Below are positions 24,701-35,648 of a stretch of DNA of 64,000 nucleotides, in pieces. Under the pieces are notes generated by a model. That model did no database searches. It was not told the DNA's origin and saw only the letters and a program-made list of their open reading frames with translations. How positions within the stretch are numbered: the stretch's first letter is position 1; every line of letters begins with the position of its first letter. Made by a program: the position numbers and the translations under genes. Location: positions 11,697,289 to 11,761,288 of the forward strand of contig NC_059395.1 of NCBI RefSeq assembly GCF_905220565.1, read 5' to 3'. This DNA is from Melitaea cinxia (taxonomy: Eukaryota; Arthropoda; Insecta; Lepidoptera; Nymphalidae).

Positions 24701-27700
24701 TTTATCTAAATCGAAGCACATAATAAACTACACTTCGATAGTAAAATTTCTTAGAAATAACTCAAACTCATTACATACATAAATCATAAATACTATGTTA
24801 TTAAAGTTAGCCTTAGAAAATTAAAAAAACCTATTTATAACCTTTTTTAACGAATATTGTTCACCAATTATGATTCAAGATAGAAAGTCATGTATGTATA
24901 TACACAATAAGCTTATTTAATTTTTATAAAGAATAACATTTATTATATTTACAGATTGAAGGACGCGTAGCATTACGTTACCTTCGAAATTACCTGGGTT
25001 CGGCTTTGTTTAATTTGTGCGACATGACAGAACCAAAAGTGCGGCACACGTTCTTGTTCAATGCTTCACGAATCGTTATTGCACTGAACAATTTTACCGT
25101 ATGTATCGTAAATAAAAGAAAACTAAACGCTAGTTTGTATACAACTATTTGATCTGACAGAAGTTACCGGTCTTGCAAACTTTCAGACGCGCGTTGATGA
25201 AATAGTTGGTTTTTTGAAAAATTGCAATTTTCTTTACATTATCTTATTTTTTCTTTTACTTTTAAAAAAAGGCTTCTTATAAACCCATGAGATGAAATAT
25301 ATTCTGACTTAAAATGAGCCTTATTTTAATAATGAAAATGATGAAAATGAATGAATATTTTTTTCCAATCGTCTTCTATCACAAGGGAAACGTGTTGAAT
25401 TTGACTGATATTTTACTGACTGATATTTTGTAGTTGTTAATTGTAGATGATTTACTTTGGCATTGCGTATATAGCGTAGTGGAGCAGCGTGGTGGATTAA
25501 GCTCTAATCCTATTTTCCTACATGAAGAAAGAGGCCTATGCCCAGCAATGGGATGTTATAGGCTGAATTGTAGTCGATATCATCATCATCATTACAGCCT
25601 ATACAGTCCACTGCTGGACATAGGCCTCCACAAGCTTACGCCAAAAATAACGTGAACTCATGTGTTTTGCCCATAGTCACCACGCTGGGCAGGCGGGTTG
25701 GTGACCGCAGTACTGGCTTTGTCGCACCGAAGACGCTGCTGCCCGTCTTCGGCCCGTGCATTTCAAAACCAGCAGTTGTAGTCGATAAATTATTAATTAT
25801 TATAGAGTGCTCTATTGTTTAGTTGGATCATATGATGCTGGTGGCGACTCCGGCGCAGTCCATTCTTAGCAGCATGTCTCGTTGCCCGCCGGGATCCTTA
25901 GAGTGCCAAGCTGTTGGGAGTAGAGTATGTATCGACTCTACGAATGCCTGTGATGGAATTCCAAATTGTGGCTCGTATGGTAAATCAACATTAATTTGCA
26001 CTTGCATACATTTTATACTATATGCAAAGCAAAATATTTAGTACTAGCTGTGTCCGCGACTTCGACCGCATGAAATTTAACAAAAAAGTTATTGTTCAGT
26101 TCGCCGAGTTATAAAATAAATAAATTTATAAAAGTAGCCTAAGTTACTACTTGCTACATCAGGCATCTGCCAGTGAATGTCCTTTCAAAATCGGTAATGC
26201 CGTTTCAGAGATTAGCTGGAACAAACAGATAGACAGACAGACAGACAAAAATTGCAAAAAATATAATTTTGGTATATGTACCGTGTATACATCCATATGC
26301 ATTTAGTATAAAGCGGCTATTTTAATATTACAAACAGACACTCCAATTTTATTTATTTGTATAGATAATTATCGTCTAAATGATATAGTGTTAAAGACGA
26401 AGTTTAATAAAAGTATTTATTTTGATATAAAAATCGATTTGTTACTACCAAATGTGCATTAGAAATGTATTATCAATTTTTATTGTATTTATGATTCACT
26501 GTTTTGGCGATAATGCTTACTCATAAAAGATATTTATATATGCTGTATATATATATATAATATATGCTGTCGCGGACTTTTATGTAGGACTAATTAAGAT
26601 AAATATTTCTCTTATAGGTACATTATATAACTATACATGTTAACTCCACAGTTTTTGCAGCGTACGCCAGTATAGCTCGCAGATGGCAGACATTTTTCCG
26701 ACTTACTTGACAATTATCGTTATATTTTAGAAAATTCACACACTATCTAAAAAAATTATAGCCTATCTGTTATTCTAATGTATACGCTACATTACTGTAA
26801 GCTTTTATTAAAACCACGACGACCCAGCTTATTGGTTCTGCCTAAGACTAGGACGAAATTTGCCAAAAGGGATATCACATTCGAAGGAGCACAATTTTAT
26901 AATAAATTACCATGTCTAATAAAAGATGTAAGCTCAGTTAACGAATTTAAATCTCGGCTTTCGCAATATATTCTCAATAATGCTTTATCGTTAGAAAACA
27001 ACATTTAAAATATTCGTTAACTGAGCACTAGGATTTATAAGACGACGATATGTATGTTTTACTTTTATTGTAGTGTGTTGTTCTCATGTAAGTGACATTG
27101 TCTTTTTGAGAACTTCTTTAACCTTAAAATCCATTCGGTAGTCTTTGCTTGAAAGAGGAACAAACATCCATACATCCATACATACAAACTTTCGGTTTTG
27201 TAATTTTAGTAGGATGTTTTCATATTATAGCCATTTGAATGGTTAAATAATATTTTGATTAAAGAAAAAAATGATAAAAAAACAGCAAATATTTATTTAC
27301 AAGTTTTAAAATTGAATCTTTAAATTTTGACCCACTTTCTTGGATCTTTTATGGGTTATCTGTTTCTAATAAGTAGTGGAAAAAAAAATATTTTGTTTCA
27401 GATATATACGACGAAGACAGGCTCCTATGTGGCACTTCGAATGATCTAGAATTCAACATATATCTCGCCACGTTGACTTTTCTCGCCGTGCTGCTGACGA
27501 TGCTCTATATCGTCTACTACTGGCTGAGACGATGCATTCCTGGAGTCTCCGAGGCGTTCTTCATTTATACCGACGGCTCTGAAAACACGTTAGCAAATTT
27601 AAGACAGCAAATATTAAGTATTTTTTTAAACTGTACATATAGGTCTTACGACCGCTCTGGTGTAATGGTGCGTGAACCGTATCGACGGCACCTAAACACC

Positions 27701-29116
27701 GACGGTCGCGGATTCGATTCCCGCTCGGAGTGGATATTTGAGTTTATACAAATATTTATTTCCGGTTTGGTTGTTAGTCCTCGTGGGTCTCCCCACCGTG
27801 CCTTGGAGAGCACGTTAAGCCATCGGTCTCGGTTATCGTAAATATCTGATAGCGATCTTTGCTCATAGTAGGGAATATATCCGCCACCCGCATTGGAGCA
27901 GCGAGGTGGATTAAGATCTGTTCCTTCTCCTATATGGGGAAAGAGGCCTATGCCCAGCTGTGGCATGTTACAGGCTGAAGTGTATATATGTCTCACACAA
28001 TTTTACCCCCTTTAGTATTTATGGCCATTATTTCACTGCAACGAATGATGTGGCTAAAGGTTTTTACTAATCGTCTTAATCAGTTCAGTACTTTCAGAAT
28101 TTTTTGGTAGTAAATAAATATATCTATCTTTAAAAACTTATCTAACTATCTTTAAAAATAAGTAAATGTTGAATTAATTTTTTTTTTATATGTTTTATTT
28201 TAGATTATATTTAGACACTATTATGCGATCGCCGATAGACATGGATGATTCCTCTTGCAAGTTTATGTTTTCTAGACACTTCTTTGAAGATGATTTGTAC
28301 CATGATACCGGACAAAATGTCAATGGAACTTTGTGTAAAAAAATATTAAGAAAATGTTGTGGGTTTTTGCTATTAAAAAGGAATCGTACATATAAAATAT
28401 CTGAAGATATAACCGAGGAATATGAATATAAACCTGAACAGTTCTCTAAAAGATTTTCCTTCACTGAACTTGAACTACGTAAATATGCACCTACAGCTTC
28501 AAAGGACCAAGAAATACAAACTAGTGACAGTATTGAACCGATTAAAAATAACGAAATAAAAAGTGAAATACGATATGACAAGGCCCCCCTACATAAAACT
28601 AATACGATTCCTAACGACGAAGACTACGCTAATGAACTAAGTCTGATAAAGTTTGCTAAAGAAACAAAATCATCATCTTCACAAAGTTTTTCTTTTTCTG
28701 TTGACAAAACTGATATAAAATTAAGCCAACATGCAATTGCTGACGACGAAAAGGTGATACGTAATACAATTTATGATAGCCGATCAAACAAAAGTCCCTT
28801 GTCATTTGAAGGGACGTCTAAGATTCCTGAAGTTTGTCCAGAAACCACTAAAGTAAAAATAGAGACAAAGCATTTACGTTTTGATGACGAACCAACAATA
28901 ATTCCTTCGACAGACAATGAAGAAGATGAAACAATAGATAAAATCATTCCAAGACGTAGTGTGCTATTGGGAATAAATGAAAGGAATAAACAAAACTTTG
29001 ATACGGTAGCAGAAACTGGAGAGGCGAGTACTAGTGGCAAAGATTTTATGAAATTTTGGGGAGCAAAAGGTAGAAAAGGTAAAAGAAAGGAAAAGAGTTT
29101 TTTAAAACGTCAATAA
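18769..29116 (+). CDS. Single-pass membrane protein with CUB-like halves and an LDL-receptor class A repeat, 14 exons
   Basis: Exons: 18769-18998, 19355-19576, 20347-20481, 21279-21449, 23007-23221, 23309-23432, 23506-23711, 23806-23890, 23975-24130, 24327-24504, 24955-25098, 25823-25979, 27402-27588, 28204-29116. Every join has GT/AG and keeps the frame, giving 1040 codons plus stop. The donor at 24130 is the least certain. The start ATG precedes a hydrophobic signal peptide (about residues 1-24). Residues about 35-130 look like the first half of a CUB domain (CFISIRAESGYNIILVIEL). Residues about 150-560 are Asn/Lys/Ser-rich with many N-glycosylation sequons. Residues about 575-635 look like the second CUB half. 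LDLa spans residues 643-684 with six Cys and the DEDRLLC calcium-site ending. A transmembrane helix lies at about 693-715. The tail is charged, ending in Lys/Arg clusters. The function and the orthologue are not recognised. The architecture suggests a receptor or co-receptor. Confidence 0.72.
19672..19891 (+). CDS. Alternative last exon of the CUB/LDLa gene (short isoform)
   Basis: The acceptor TTTTATAATAG ends at 19671, and the exon takes the same phase as exon 3 at 20347, so exon 2 can join either. Joining here gives 223 codons and a stop at 19889-19891, with AATAAA overlapping at 19890-19895. The tail is hydrophilic (TSTQTEPTDKEPD), with no transmembrane helix. I found no good donor before the stop in the needed phase. 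The short form would hold the signal peptide and only half a CUB. It could instead be a decayed exon. Confidence 0.45.
20517..20845 (+). repeat. Dispersed LINE-tail-like repeat
   Basis: A forward copy of the repeat seen reversed at 4625-4850, running from GTGGCTACGGTTGTTAAGCA to the GACTGCGATAGGCTGAAG end. It lies in intron 3 of the CUB/LDLa gene. Small frames on it are not genes. Confidence 0.6.
20923..20983. repeat. Long inverted repeat, 28-nt arms, 5-nt loop
   Basis: Arms 20923-20950 and 20956-20983 match at 27 of 28 positions, separated by ACCTA. They contain TTAGCTTAACACTGTC and its complement. It lies in intron 3 of the CUB/LDLa gene. Confidence 0.85.
21064..21145 (-). repeat. tRNA-derived SINE-like fragment
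   Basis: The minus strand carries GGGTTCGATTCCCGCC and a GTTGGTGTAGTTTGTAG-like A-box region. Same family as 903-985. Confidence 0.5.
21695..21955 (+). repeat. Dispersed repeat ending CTACCTCAGTTACG
   Basis: Close relative of 46905-47160, sharing GGAGCTCTGGTCAC, AACACTGCTT..AAGCAGTATTATTTAGCTGTG-type modules and the CTGCCCTACCTCAGTTA-type end. It lies in an intron of the CUB/LDLa gene. The type of element is not determined. Confidence 0.55.
22115..22955 (-). mobile_element. R1-clade LINE fragment (ORF2 C-terminus)
   Basis: Minus-strand frames read a typical R1-type ending: LTQVLTRHGCFGEFL, then REPTTGCHDCGAAVDSVQLT and LEVCPRW (a CCHC-like cluster), then MLGDDESWKAMVSF. At least one frameshift lies near 22650. 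It is markedly more GC-rich than the surroundings, as expected for recent transposon DNA. It sits in intron 4 of the CUB/LDLa gene in opposite orientation. Confidence 0.75.
25473..25775 (+). repeat. SINE tail plus reversed LINE-tail repeat
   Basis: Positions 25473-25565 match the last part of the SINE (GAGCAGCGTGGTGGATTAAG). Positions 25590-25775 match the reversed LINE-tail repeat. Both lie in the intron before the LDLa exon. Confidence 0.55.
26044..26365 (-). mobile_element. Helitron-like short element (minus)
   Basis: On the minus strand it begins TCTATACAAATAAATAAAAT and ends in GCGGTCGAAGTCGCGGACAC then AGCTAG. TC...CTAG ends between A and T fit a nonautonomous Helitron. The CGCGG hairpin near the end is partly decayed. 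It lies in an intron of the CUB/LDLa gene. Confidence 0.6.
26745..27060 (+). mobile_element. LINE ORF C-terminal fragment
   Basis: The frame 26778-27008 reads RTKFAKRDITFEGAQFYNKL then SSVNEFKSRLSQYI. This is the pattern (aromatic-rich 'ArgThrLys..Phe...TrpAsnSerLeu'-like block and short helix) that ends many CR1/jockey-type reverse transcriptase proteins. It has no RT core and is a truncated insertion inside the intron before the transmembrane exon. Confidence 0.5.
27646..27990 (+). repeat. tRNA-derived SINE-like repeat, copy 2
   Basis: The tRNA-like head is at 27652-27720 (GGTCGCGGATTCGATTCCCG), followed by the shared body and the GTTACAGGCTGAAG tail. It lies directly after the transmembrane exon of the CUB/LDLa gene. 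The head differs from the other copies, so it may be a sister subfamily. Confidence 0.6.
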
Positions 29117-30490
29117 AAGTCCTCACCGTTTTCTCTACTCTTTATCTAAGCACTTTATTTAATTTAATCTTTAATTGCTTATTAATAAAATTAATAATAA
29201 AGACAGTAAGTTTTCTTTTTTAAGAGCGAATATTTTTAAAAGTCAATATTTTTTACTATTATTTGAAATTAAAACAGTTAATTGTGATATAAATATGGTG
29301 ATTATGATAGTACGCAGTACCTTCTATTGATATTATTTGACATTCATAACTAGATCCTAGACACGTATATATAATATTATGAAGTCTGTTAAAGCTCGTA
29401 TAAATAGTAAAGATCAATTCAATCTAATTGTTTGCTTTAGCTATACCAGTTAGATACAAATAATTTCGCCAATGTCATGTGGGGTGAAGAAGACAAGATG
29501 AAAATTGTTCGGTGATAGAAAGTGTTGTGGTCATATTTATAATAATTGATAACATAACATCATTTTCGCGACGCTTGTTTGTTAATAATAGAAAAAAATA
29601 AATAAAATCAGAAAAAAAATACTAATTGCAACATGTGTAATAGAAAAAAATAGTTCATCATTTTCAGTTTAATTTTGACTTCACTATTTCAACAATTTTC
29701 CCATAATGTTTTTTTTTACAGTAGGATATTTCATGAGATTTATCTAATATTAATTTTTATTTGTCACTTTTCTTGTCTCATCAAACTATGTTACTGAAAT
29801 TCTATAAGCTATTGACAAATATTTATTAAAAATGATATAGATAGGTTTATAAGGACATAAATTGAGAATTGGTATACCTACTTAGGTACTACAAATTTAT
29901 TATACGTATTATTCAACTGTATATTTTCAGTTCTTGAAATATTAGTGTTTGGTTAGATATATAAAAATAGCATTGCATTATACAATAGTCATTATACTGC
30001 CTAATTCATGGAAACGGCAGATTCCATGAATGAGTTTACCATTTGTCAGCCCACGCAGTTCAAGACATTTGCGCTTTACCACCGCTCTGCGCGCCATTTC
30101 CTAATTAACGCCAATTGTGGACCGGACAGAACACGTGCCAAAAACTATGTCATCTTTTTTGGATATTTTGTCATTGCTAATTAATTATTTTTAGCTTAAC
30201 TCTAATATTTCAGTTATGTAAACATTTTCTACCATTCGTTTAAATAAACTGTGCCGTGAGGAGGAGAAAACTTGTGAATGTATATATTTTTTATTTCACT
30301 GTTTACTCTTATTTCCATTGTTAATTTTAAGGGGATTTTTCTATTTTTTTTTACATAATAGAAAATAATAGTGTAGGATAATAGGATATAAGGATAATAG
30401 GATTTCAAAAATGTTTGTATATTCAAAACGACTACTAGTAATGTTTACAGATTAGTACAGTCTATAGAATCAATCATTTATATTTTAAAC
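29117..30490. other. 3' flank of the CUB/LDLa gene and intergenic DNA
   Basis: AT-rich. AATAAA-like and ATTAAT-rich sequence near 29180-29210 may serve the upstream gene. No other gene was seen. Confidence 0.4.
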
Positions 30491-30493
30491 TAA

Positions 30494-31665
30494 CTGTGCC
30501 CACGATTTCAAACGCGTGGAATTTAACATAAAAGTTTTTGTTCAGGTCGCAGAGTTATAAAATTAAATAATAGTCTAAAATAAAAAAAAAAATTATGTGG
30601 TGTCATGGGACACCAGATAGGAACGAAGTTCCTTTGGATACTATAGAAGCAACACAATTTTAAAAAAATGTTGAATTATATATATATTTTTTCTAGTTCT
30701 TGATTTTTTTATTTTGTTGATTGAATTTCAATTAAGTACATAAAAGTATTTTGGAAATTTAGTATTTTAGAAAATAACAAATACCGTAAAATAAAAATAA
30801 AATCAAACAAAATAATAAGAATAATAATAATTCAAACTATTAAGTTAAATAAAAAAACATTACGCTTCAGCCTGTAATATCCCACTACTGGGCATAGGCC
30901 TCTTTCCCCATGTAGGAGAAGGATCAAAGCTTAATCCACCACGCTGCTCCAATGCGGGTTGGCGGATATATTCCCTACTATAAGTAACGATCGCTATCAG
31001 GTGTATATGATAACAACCGGGACCGACGGCTTAACGTGCTCTCCGAGGCACGGTGGGGAGACCCACAAAGACTGCACAAACGCCCAGACCACGGCAAACA
31101 CCTGTATGGCCAATAAAAATGTTTGTCATGTGTGGGGATCGAACCCGCAACCGCCAGCGCAACAGGTACAATCCATGGCTGTGACCGTTGCGCCAACGCG
31201 GCGTCAAAAAAACATTTGTCTTTATTTATTTTTGTCGACAGTATAAAATTACATAATTTAAAAAAAAGTTTACTAGTAATATTTTAGTTTTACAAACGTC
31301 ATATTATACAGTCGTGTGACTGATATTACGTCACTTCCGTTATATATTTTTCTTACGGTTTTAGTATCACATTTTTTTCAGTTCGGTCGCCCAGACAAAT
31401 GTCAAGCCTGCCGTAAGGAACTTCGTTCCAGAAGTAGTTAATCCCTATTACATCAGCTATCTGCCAGTGAAAGTCCCGTCAAAATCGGTCCAGCCGTTTC
31501 CGAGATTAGCCGGAACAAACAGACAGGCAGACAAATAGACAAAAATCGTAAAAAATGTTATTTTGGTATATACACCGTGTATACATCCATATGCATTTAG
31601 TAAAAAGCGGTTATTTTAATAGTACAAACAGACACTCCAATTTTATTTATTTGTATAGTCTAGCT
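30494..31665 (-). mobile_element. Helitron-like element split by a second repeat that carries a SINE
   Basis: On the minus strand the outer Helitron runs from TATACAAATAAATAAAATTG (31660 downward) to about 31437. It resumes at about 30580-30494, ending CACGCGTTTGAAATCGTGGGC near the start. Between lies a repeat bounded by GGAACGAAGTTCCTTTGG (30628-30645) and AAGGAACTTCGTTCC (31414-31428). Inside that lies a reverse SINE copy (30866-31203). Confidence 0.55.
30866..31203 (-). repeat. tRNA-derived SINE-like repeat, copy 3
   Basis: Full reverse copy. The B-box region GGTTGCGGGTTCGATCCCCA lies near 31135-31155, read on the minus strand, and the A-box GGCGCAACGGTCACAGCC near 31176-31193. It contains ATGCGGGT (30952-30959). 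Confidence 0.65.
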
Positions 31666-31863
31666 GATCCGATAGACTTAATCTTGTCGTAACCGACAAA
31701 TGTAAGAACTGTCATCATACGCCAGTATAAACTTCATACAATCATAACTTTTCTTGAAATTTTCCAATAATATGCGCAATTTGCAAGCTACTTTATTTAT
31801 TATATGTTATGGTTAGTGGTTGTTTTGGTTACAATATTTTAGTATTATATGTACCTAATATGG

Positions 31864-31913
31864 CAGGTTTATACCATACCTAATGCTATCGCATTAGGTA
31901 TGATATAAGCCTG
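31864..31913. repeat. Inverted repeat, 23-nt arms, 4-nt loop
   Basis: Arms 31864-31886 and 31891-31913 match at 21 of 23 positions around TATC. The inner parts are CATACCTAATGC and GCATTAGGTATG. Confidence 0.8.
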
Positions 31914-31929
31914 TAATGGTAGTACAATT

Positions 31930-34900
31930 ATGGAAATAAATAAACAAATAAATAAATAAATATTTTTTTTCATAAATGTTCATTTCGTTAGAACCTTCTA
32001 CATAGTATAGTGACCAAGGGAAATATGGTTTCATTTTTATGTAGATAATACATAAAAAGGTAAATAAGGTAAGGTAAGGTAAGGTAAATGGTAATTTTTT
32101 TTTTTATTAGACAATGTAATTGCCTTTGTCTGATATGAACGCGTTTTATAGTCTTTTATAAAAATTCGGGTTTCTCTTATAGAAAAAAAAATGTTTTCTA
32201 AAGTACAAAACAGGATTATGTAACAACGAATGAAGGATACATAAGTATATACAATGTAAGCAAGTGGCGTTGTTTTATTGGGTTCATTTAGGGGCACTGA
32301 CGTATATCATCGCTTTTATGTCAGCTCCAAAAAAGATAGATGTAAAAGTGTCAAGCTAGAAGTGGGAGCCGGTGCGCGAGGTCATTTCAATTGAAATCAA
32401 TTAAAGCAATTGCTTTCAATTGAGCGGGCGGCAGATTCAGCGTCGCTGCGTCCACAGAGAGATTTTATGTGAAGCGCCTACGCGCCGTCACATGACTCAC
32501 CTCGCTCGCGTTTAGAACGAAAATTCTCATGATAATGTTTAATATATAGGTAAATATGAATATTTGCTCATACAAGGTAATCATAATAGCAAGAATAACT
32601 GATATTTGTAGGAACGACGTTAAAACACAACTTTTCGATTAGAAATCTCATGACGCGTAGAACAGCGGTAGATGTAATATCAGGCTTAAAATAATGGTAA
32701 AGGTGGATTAAAAATATTAAAACGAAAGTAAATCAGATAAAAAATATTCATGAGAGACGTGTACTAAGAGTTTCATTTTAAAATTTTTATTTAAAAAATT
32801 ACAGTTTTAAATTTGATTTTAAAAAAGTGCTTAAAATTTTAAGCAAAAGCATATTGAAACTGTACCTGATTGAAATGTGAGATTGTTTTGAAATATTTGT
32901 TGTATAGAACTATTTACTACATTCTTAATCCTATAAGTTTTAATTTTTATTTTATATGCACAGTAACTTGTCTTGAAGATTGAATGAAATGAATCTTATC
33001 TATTTTAGTATACATTATCGTAAACCATAAATTATTAAAGATTTTAAAGGACAGAATACAGATAGCTTAGTACAACGGGCGGTTATGCCTATTCTTGTAT
33101 TATACTACTAATATCGTTATATATTTTGCTTATATAAATATCCAGTGTCCTATTGTTTGATCTGGACCGTGTTCAAGATTCAAACGGACATAAAAAATGT
33201 ATATTTTTGGCTTAAGTACCTATCAATATATTGGAGTGTTTTCAAATAAAAAACAATAAAATTTCTTTAATTAATAAAGTTAGATCTTTTACAATTTTAT
33301 AGTAAACTAGCTGTACACTGCGCGCATTACTAGGCTTTTTTTAATTTTTTTTTGGTCGTAACAACTCAGAGACCTTTGTGGACTCATGCACAACACTTTA
33401 CTGAAGATCATGGCATGATCAAATCCATAGTTTACAATTCTATAAAGGACATACAGACAAACATTCGTTTTTAAATATACAGATTTATAAACATACTAGC
33501 TGACCCCGCAAACGTTGTTTTGCCATTTATGTTATTAACGCCCTTAATCCCCCCCCCTGTAACTTAAGGGTATGAAAAATAGATGTTGGCTGATTCTCAG
33601 ATTTGCACATAAAATTTCATAACAATCGGTCCAGCCATTTCGGAGGAATATTGTAACTAACATTATGACACGAGAATTTTATATATAAGATTATATGTGA
33701 AGCTAAAACTTAGTTCACCTTTTTACGAAAATTGCGCAGACGGAGGAGTATGAAATTCCGTACACTTATACACTTATATAGAGAAGGTGTGCAGAATGCT
33801 AATATTTTTTTTTACAATTATGCACAAAAATAAATTAAATCAATAAAAAAAAAAAAAAACATTACACCCACTACCATGTATTTGGCACACACACGCTTAT
33901 TATATATACGCTTTTGTTGATTGTCAAAGTACAGCAGACTTTAGCAGAGTCAAATTGAAAATTTTTAAAAACGGTTTCTTTAATTTAAATTTTTAATTAT
34001 GGTCGAATTTCGACCTTTGGGTGGCCACTAGTTATGATCAATGGAATAAATTTAATTTAACTATTCTGTTCTTAGCCAGTACCTACTGAAAAAGGTACAT
34101 ATATGTATGTATATGTTTTATTTTTAGAGAGCAAAATTTTAAGCCATATTTATTTAAAATATCTAAAATATGCAAGTCTATGATTCCTCCTTCTTTGTGA
34201 TAGACTGATAACATACAGGTACTAAAAGAATTAGAAAGCTGAGGCTGGGCTGCGAGAAAATTAAGATTGACAGGAAAAGTTACTATAGCAATCTCTAGTT
34301 ATCATGATATGACTAATATCTACCATAAATATACCTAAATGTGATTACGCACAATGCTGTAACTTTTATTTTGAACTAGAAAACATTTATTGTGCTTCGT
34401 GAGTAACGACACCGTAGTCACTTAGTGGTATATGATTTATACTTTACGACGCATATTTATTTCCAAAATATACGCGAATATCTTCAAGAAAATCCGTCAA
34501 GCTATTTCGGAGAAGTATGACCACACCGTATAAGTTACAAATACAATGTAACATTACAAAACTGATTTTTTTTCTTTGTTTGTTTAAACGCGCTAATCTC
34601 AGGAACTACTGCTTCGAATTGATAAATTCTTTCAATAGCCCATTTAGCGAAAAAGGACTATAGTATATTTTTTTTCTCAAATTAATGCGTGTGAAACCGC
34701 GGTGCACAGCTAGTTTTATATAAATGCTTATAACGACATTCTATTATTTATATAGCAAATATATAACGATATTCTAGTATTTCTAAATAATAATGCAATA
34801 TGTATAGTGAAACGTCTTAATATCTTAAAAAACTGCGCTTAATTAAATGCATGAAACATTAAACCAGCAGGCGACAGTTGAATGAACGGATAAAACCGAC

Positions 34901-35150
34901 AATAATGTTACGTATTCTCTTCAATAGAACAATAAAAATACAGCGTAAAACTTATTGCAGCACGATGGGTACTTTTCGATACATATTGAGTTTACGTATA
35001 TTTTTTAACTCTTCTAGATGTTACCGTAGCTGTCCTTAAAAAAATATAAAGATAGTTATTATGACGAATTTACTACTTAATATAAAAAAGTAAGAATCGA
35101 ATTTTTCGTATAAATATTAATTAATACTACTTCCATCGATTGATATGGGT
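31930..35150. other. Intergenic DNA with old repeats and a homeodomain-site-rich patch
   Basis: No gene was seen. Contents: a short AGGTA tandem run near 32065-32092, a GC-richer block at 32340-32525 with CAATTG/CAATTA motifs, and Helitron-like debris at about 33305-33490, 33495-33692 and 34400-34715 (ends such as ACTAGCTGACCCCGCAAACG). Confidence 0.4.
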
Positions 35151-35154
35151 AAAT

Positions 35155-35320
35155 CTATATAAATAAAATTGAATGTCGCTAAGCGCATAACTCGAGAATG
35201 GCTCGACCAATTCGGCTAATTTATTTTTTGTATGTTCCTTAAGGCCCACGGAAGGTTTTAATATCAAAATAAAATAAAATACTATTACCTTTTGACAGAA
35301 CAAAGTCTGTCCGGGCAGCT
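35155..35320 (+). repeat. Short Helitron-like repeat, second family
   Basis: It begins TCTATATAAATAAAATTGAA and ends TGACAGAACAAAGTCTGTCC then GGGCAGCTA. A reversed relative lies at about 46168-46355. It abuts the first-family element at 35323. Confidence 0.5.
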
Positions 35321-35322
35321 AC

Positions 35323-35648
35323 TCTATACAAATAAATAAAATTGGAGTGTCTGTTTGTAATGTTAAAATAACCGCTTTTTACTAAATTCAGATGGATTTA
35401 TACACGATACATATACCAAAATAACATTATTTACAATTTTTGTCTTTCTGTCTGTCTGTCTGTTTGTTCCGGCTAATCTCTGAAACGGCTGGACCGATTT
35501 TGATGGGACTTTCACTGGCAGATAGCTGATATAGTAAGAAGTAACTTAGGCTACTTTTATTTTATAAATTGATTTATTTTATAACTCTGCGAACAGAATA
35601 ATAACTTTTTTATTAAATTCCACGCGGACGAACTCGCGGGCACAGCTA
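35323..35648 (+). mobile_element. Helitron-like short element, best-preserved copy
   Basis: It begins TCTATACAAATAAATAAAAT and ends CGCGGGCACAGCTA. A CGCGG/CGCGG-type hairpin precedes the end, with CCGATTTTGATGGGACTTTC in the body. There are no terminal inverted repeats and no target duplication. TC...CTAR ends and a 3' hairpin are the Helitron signature. No protein is encoded, so it is nonautonomous. Confidence 0.6.

Noticed and set aside
28195..29040. Minus-strand frames of 89-128 codons
   Set aside because: Shadows of the last exon of the CUB/LDLa gene.
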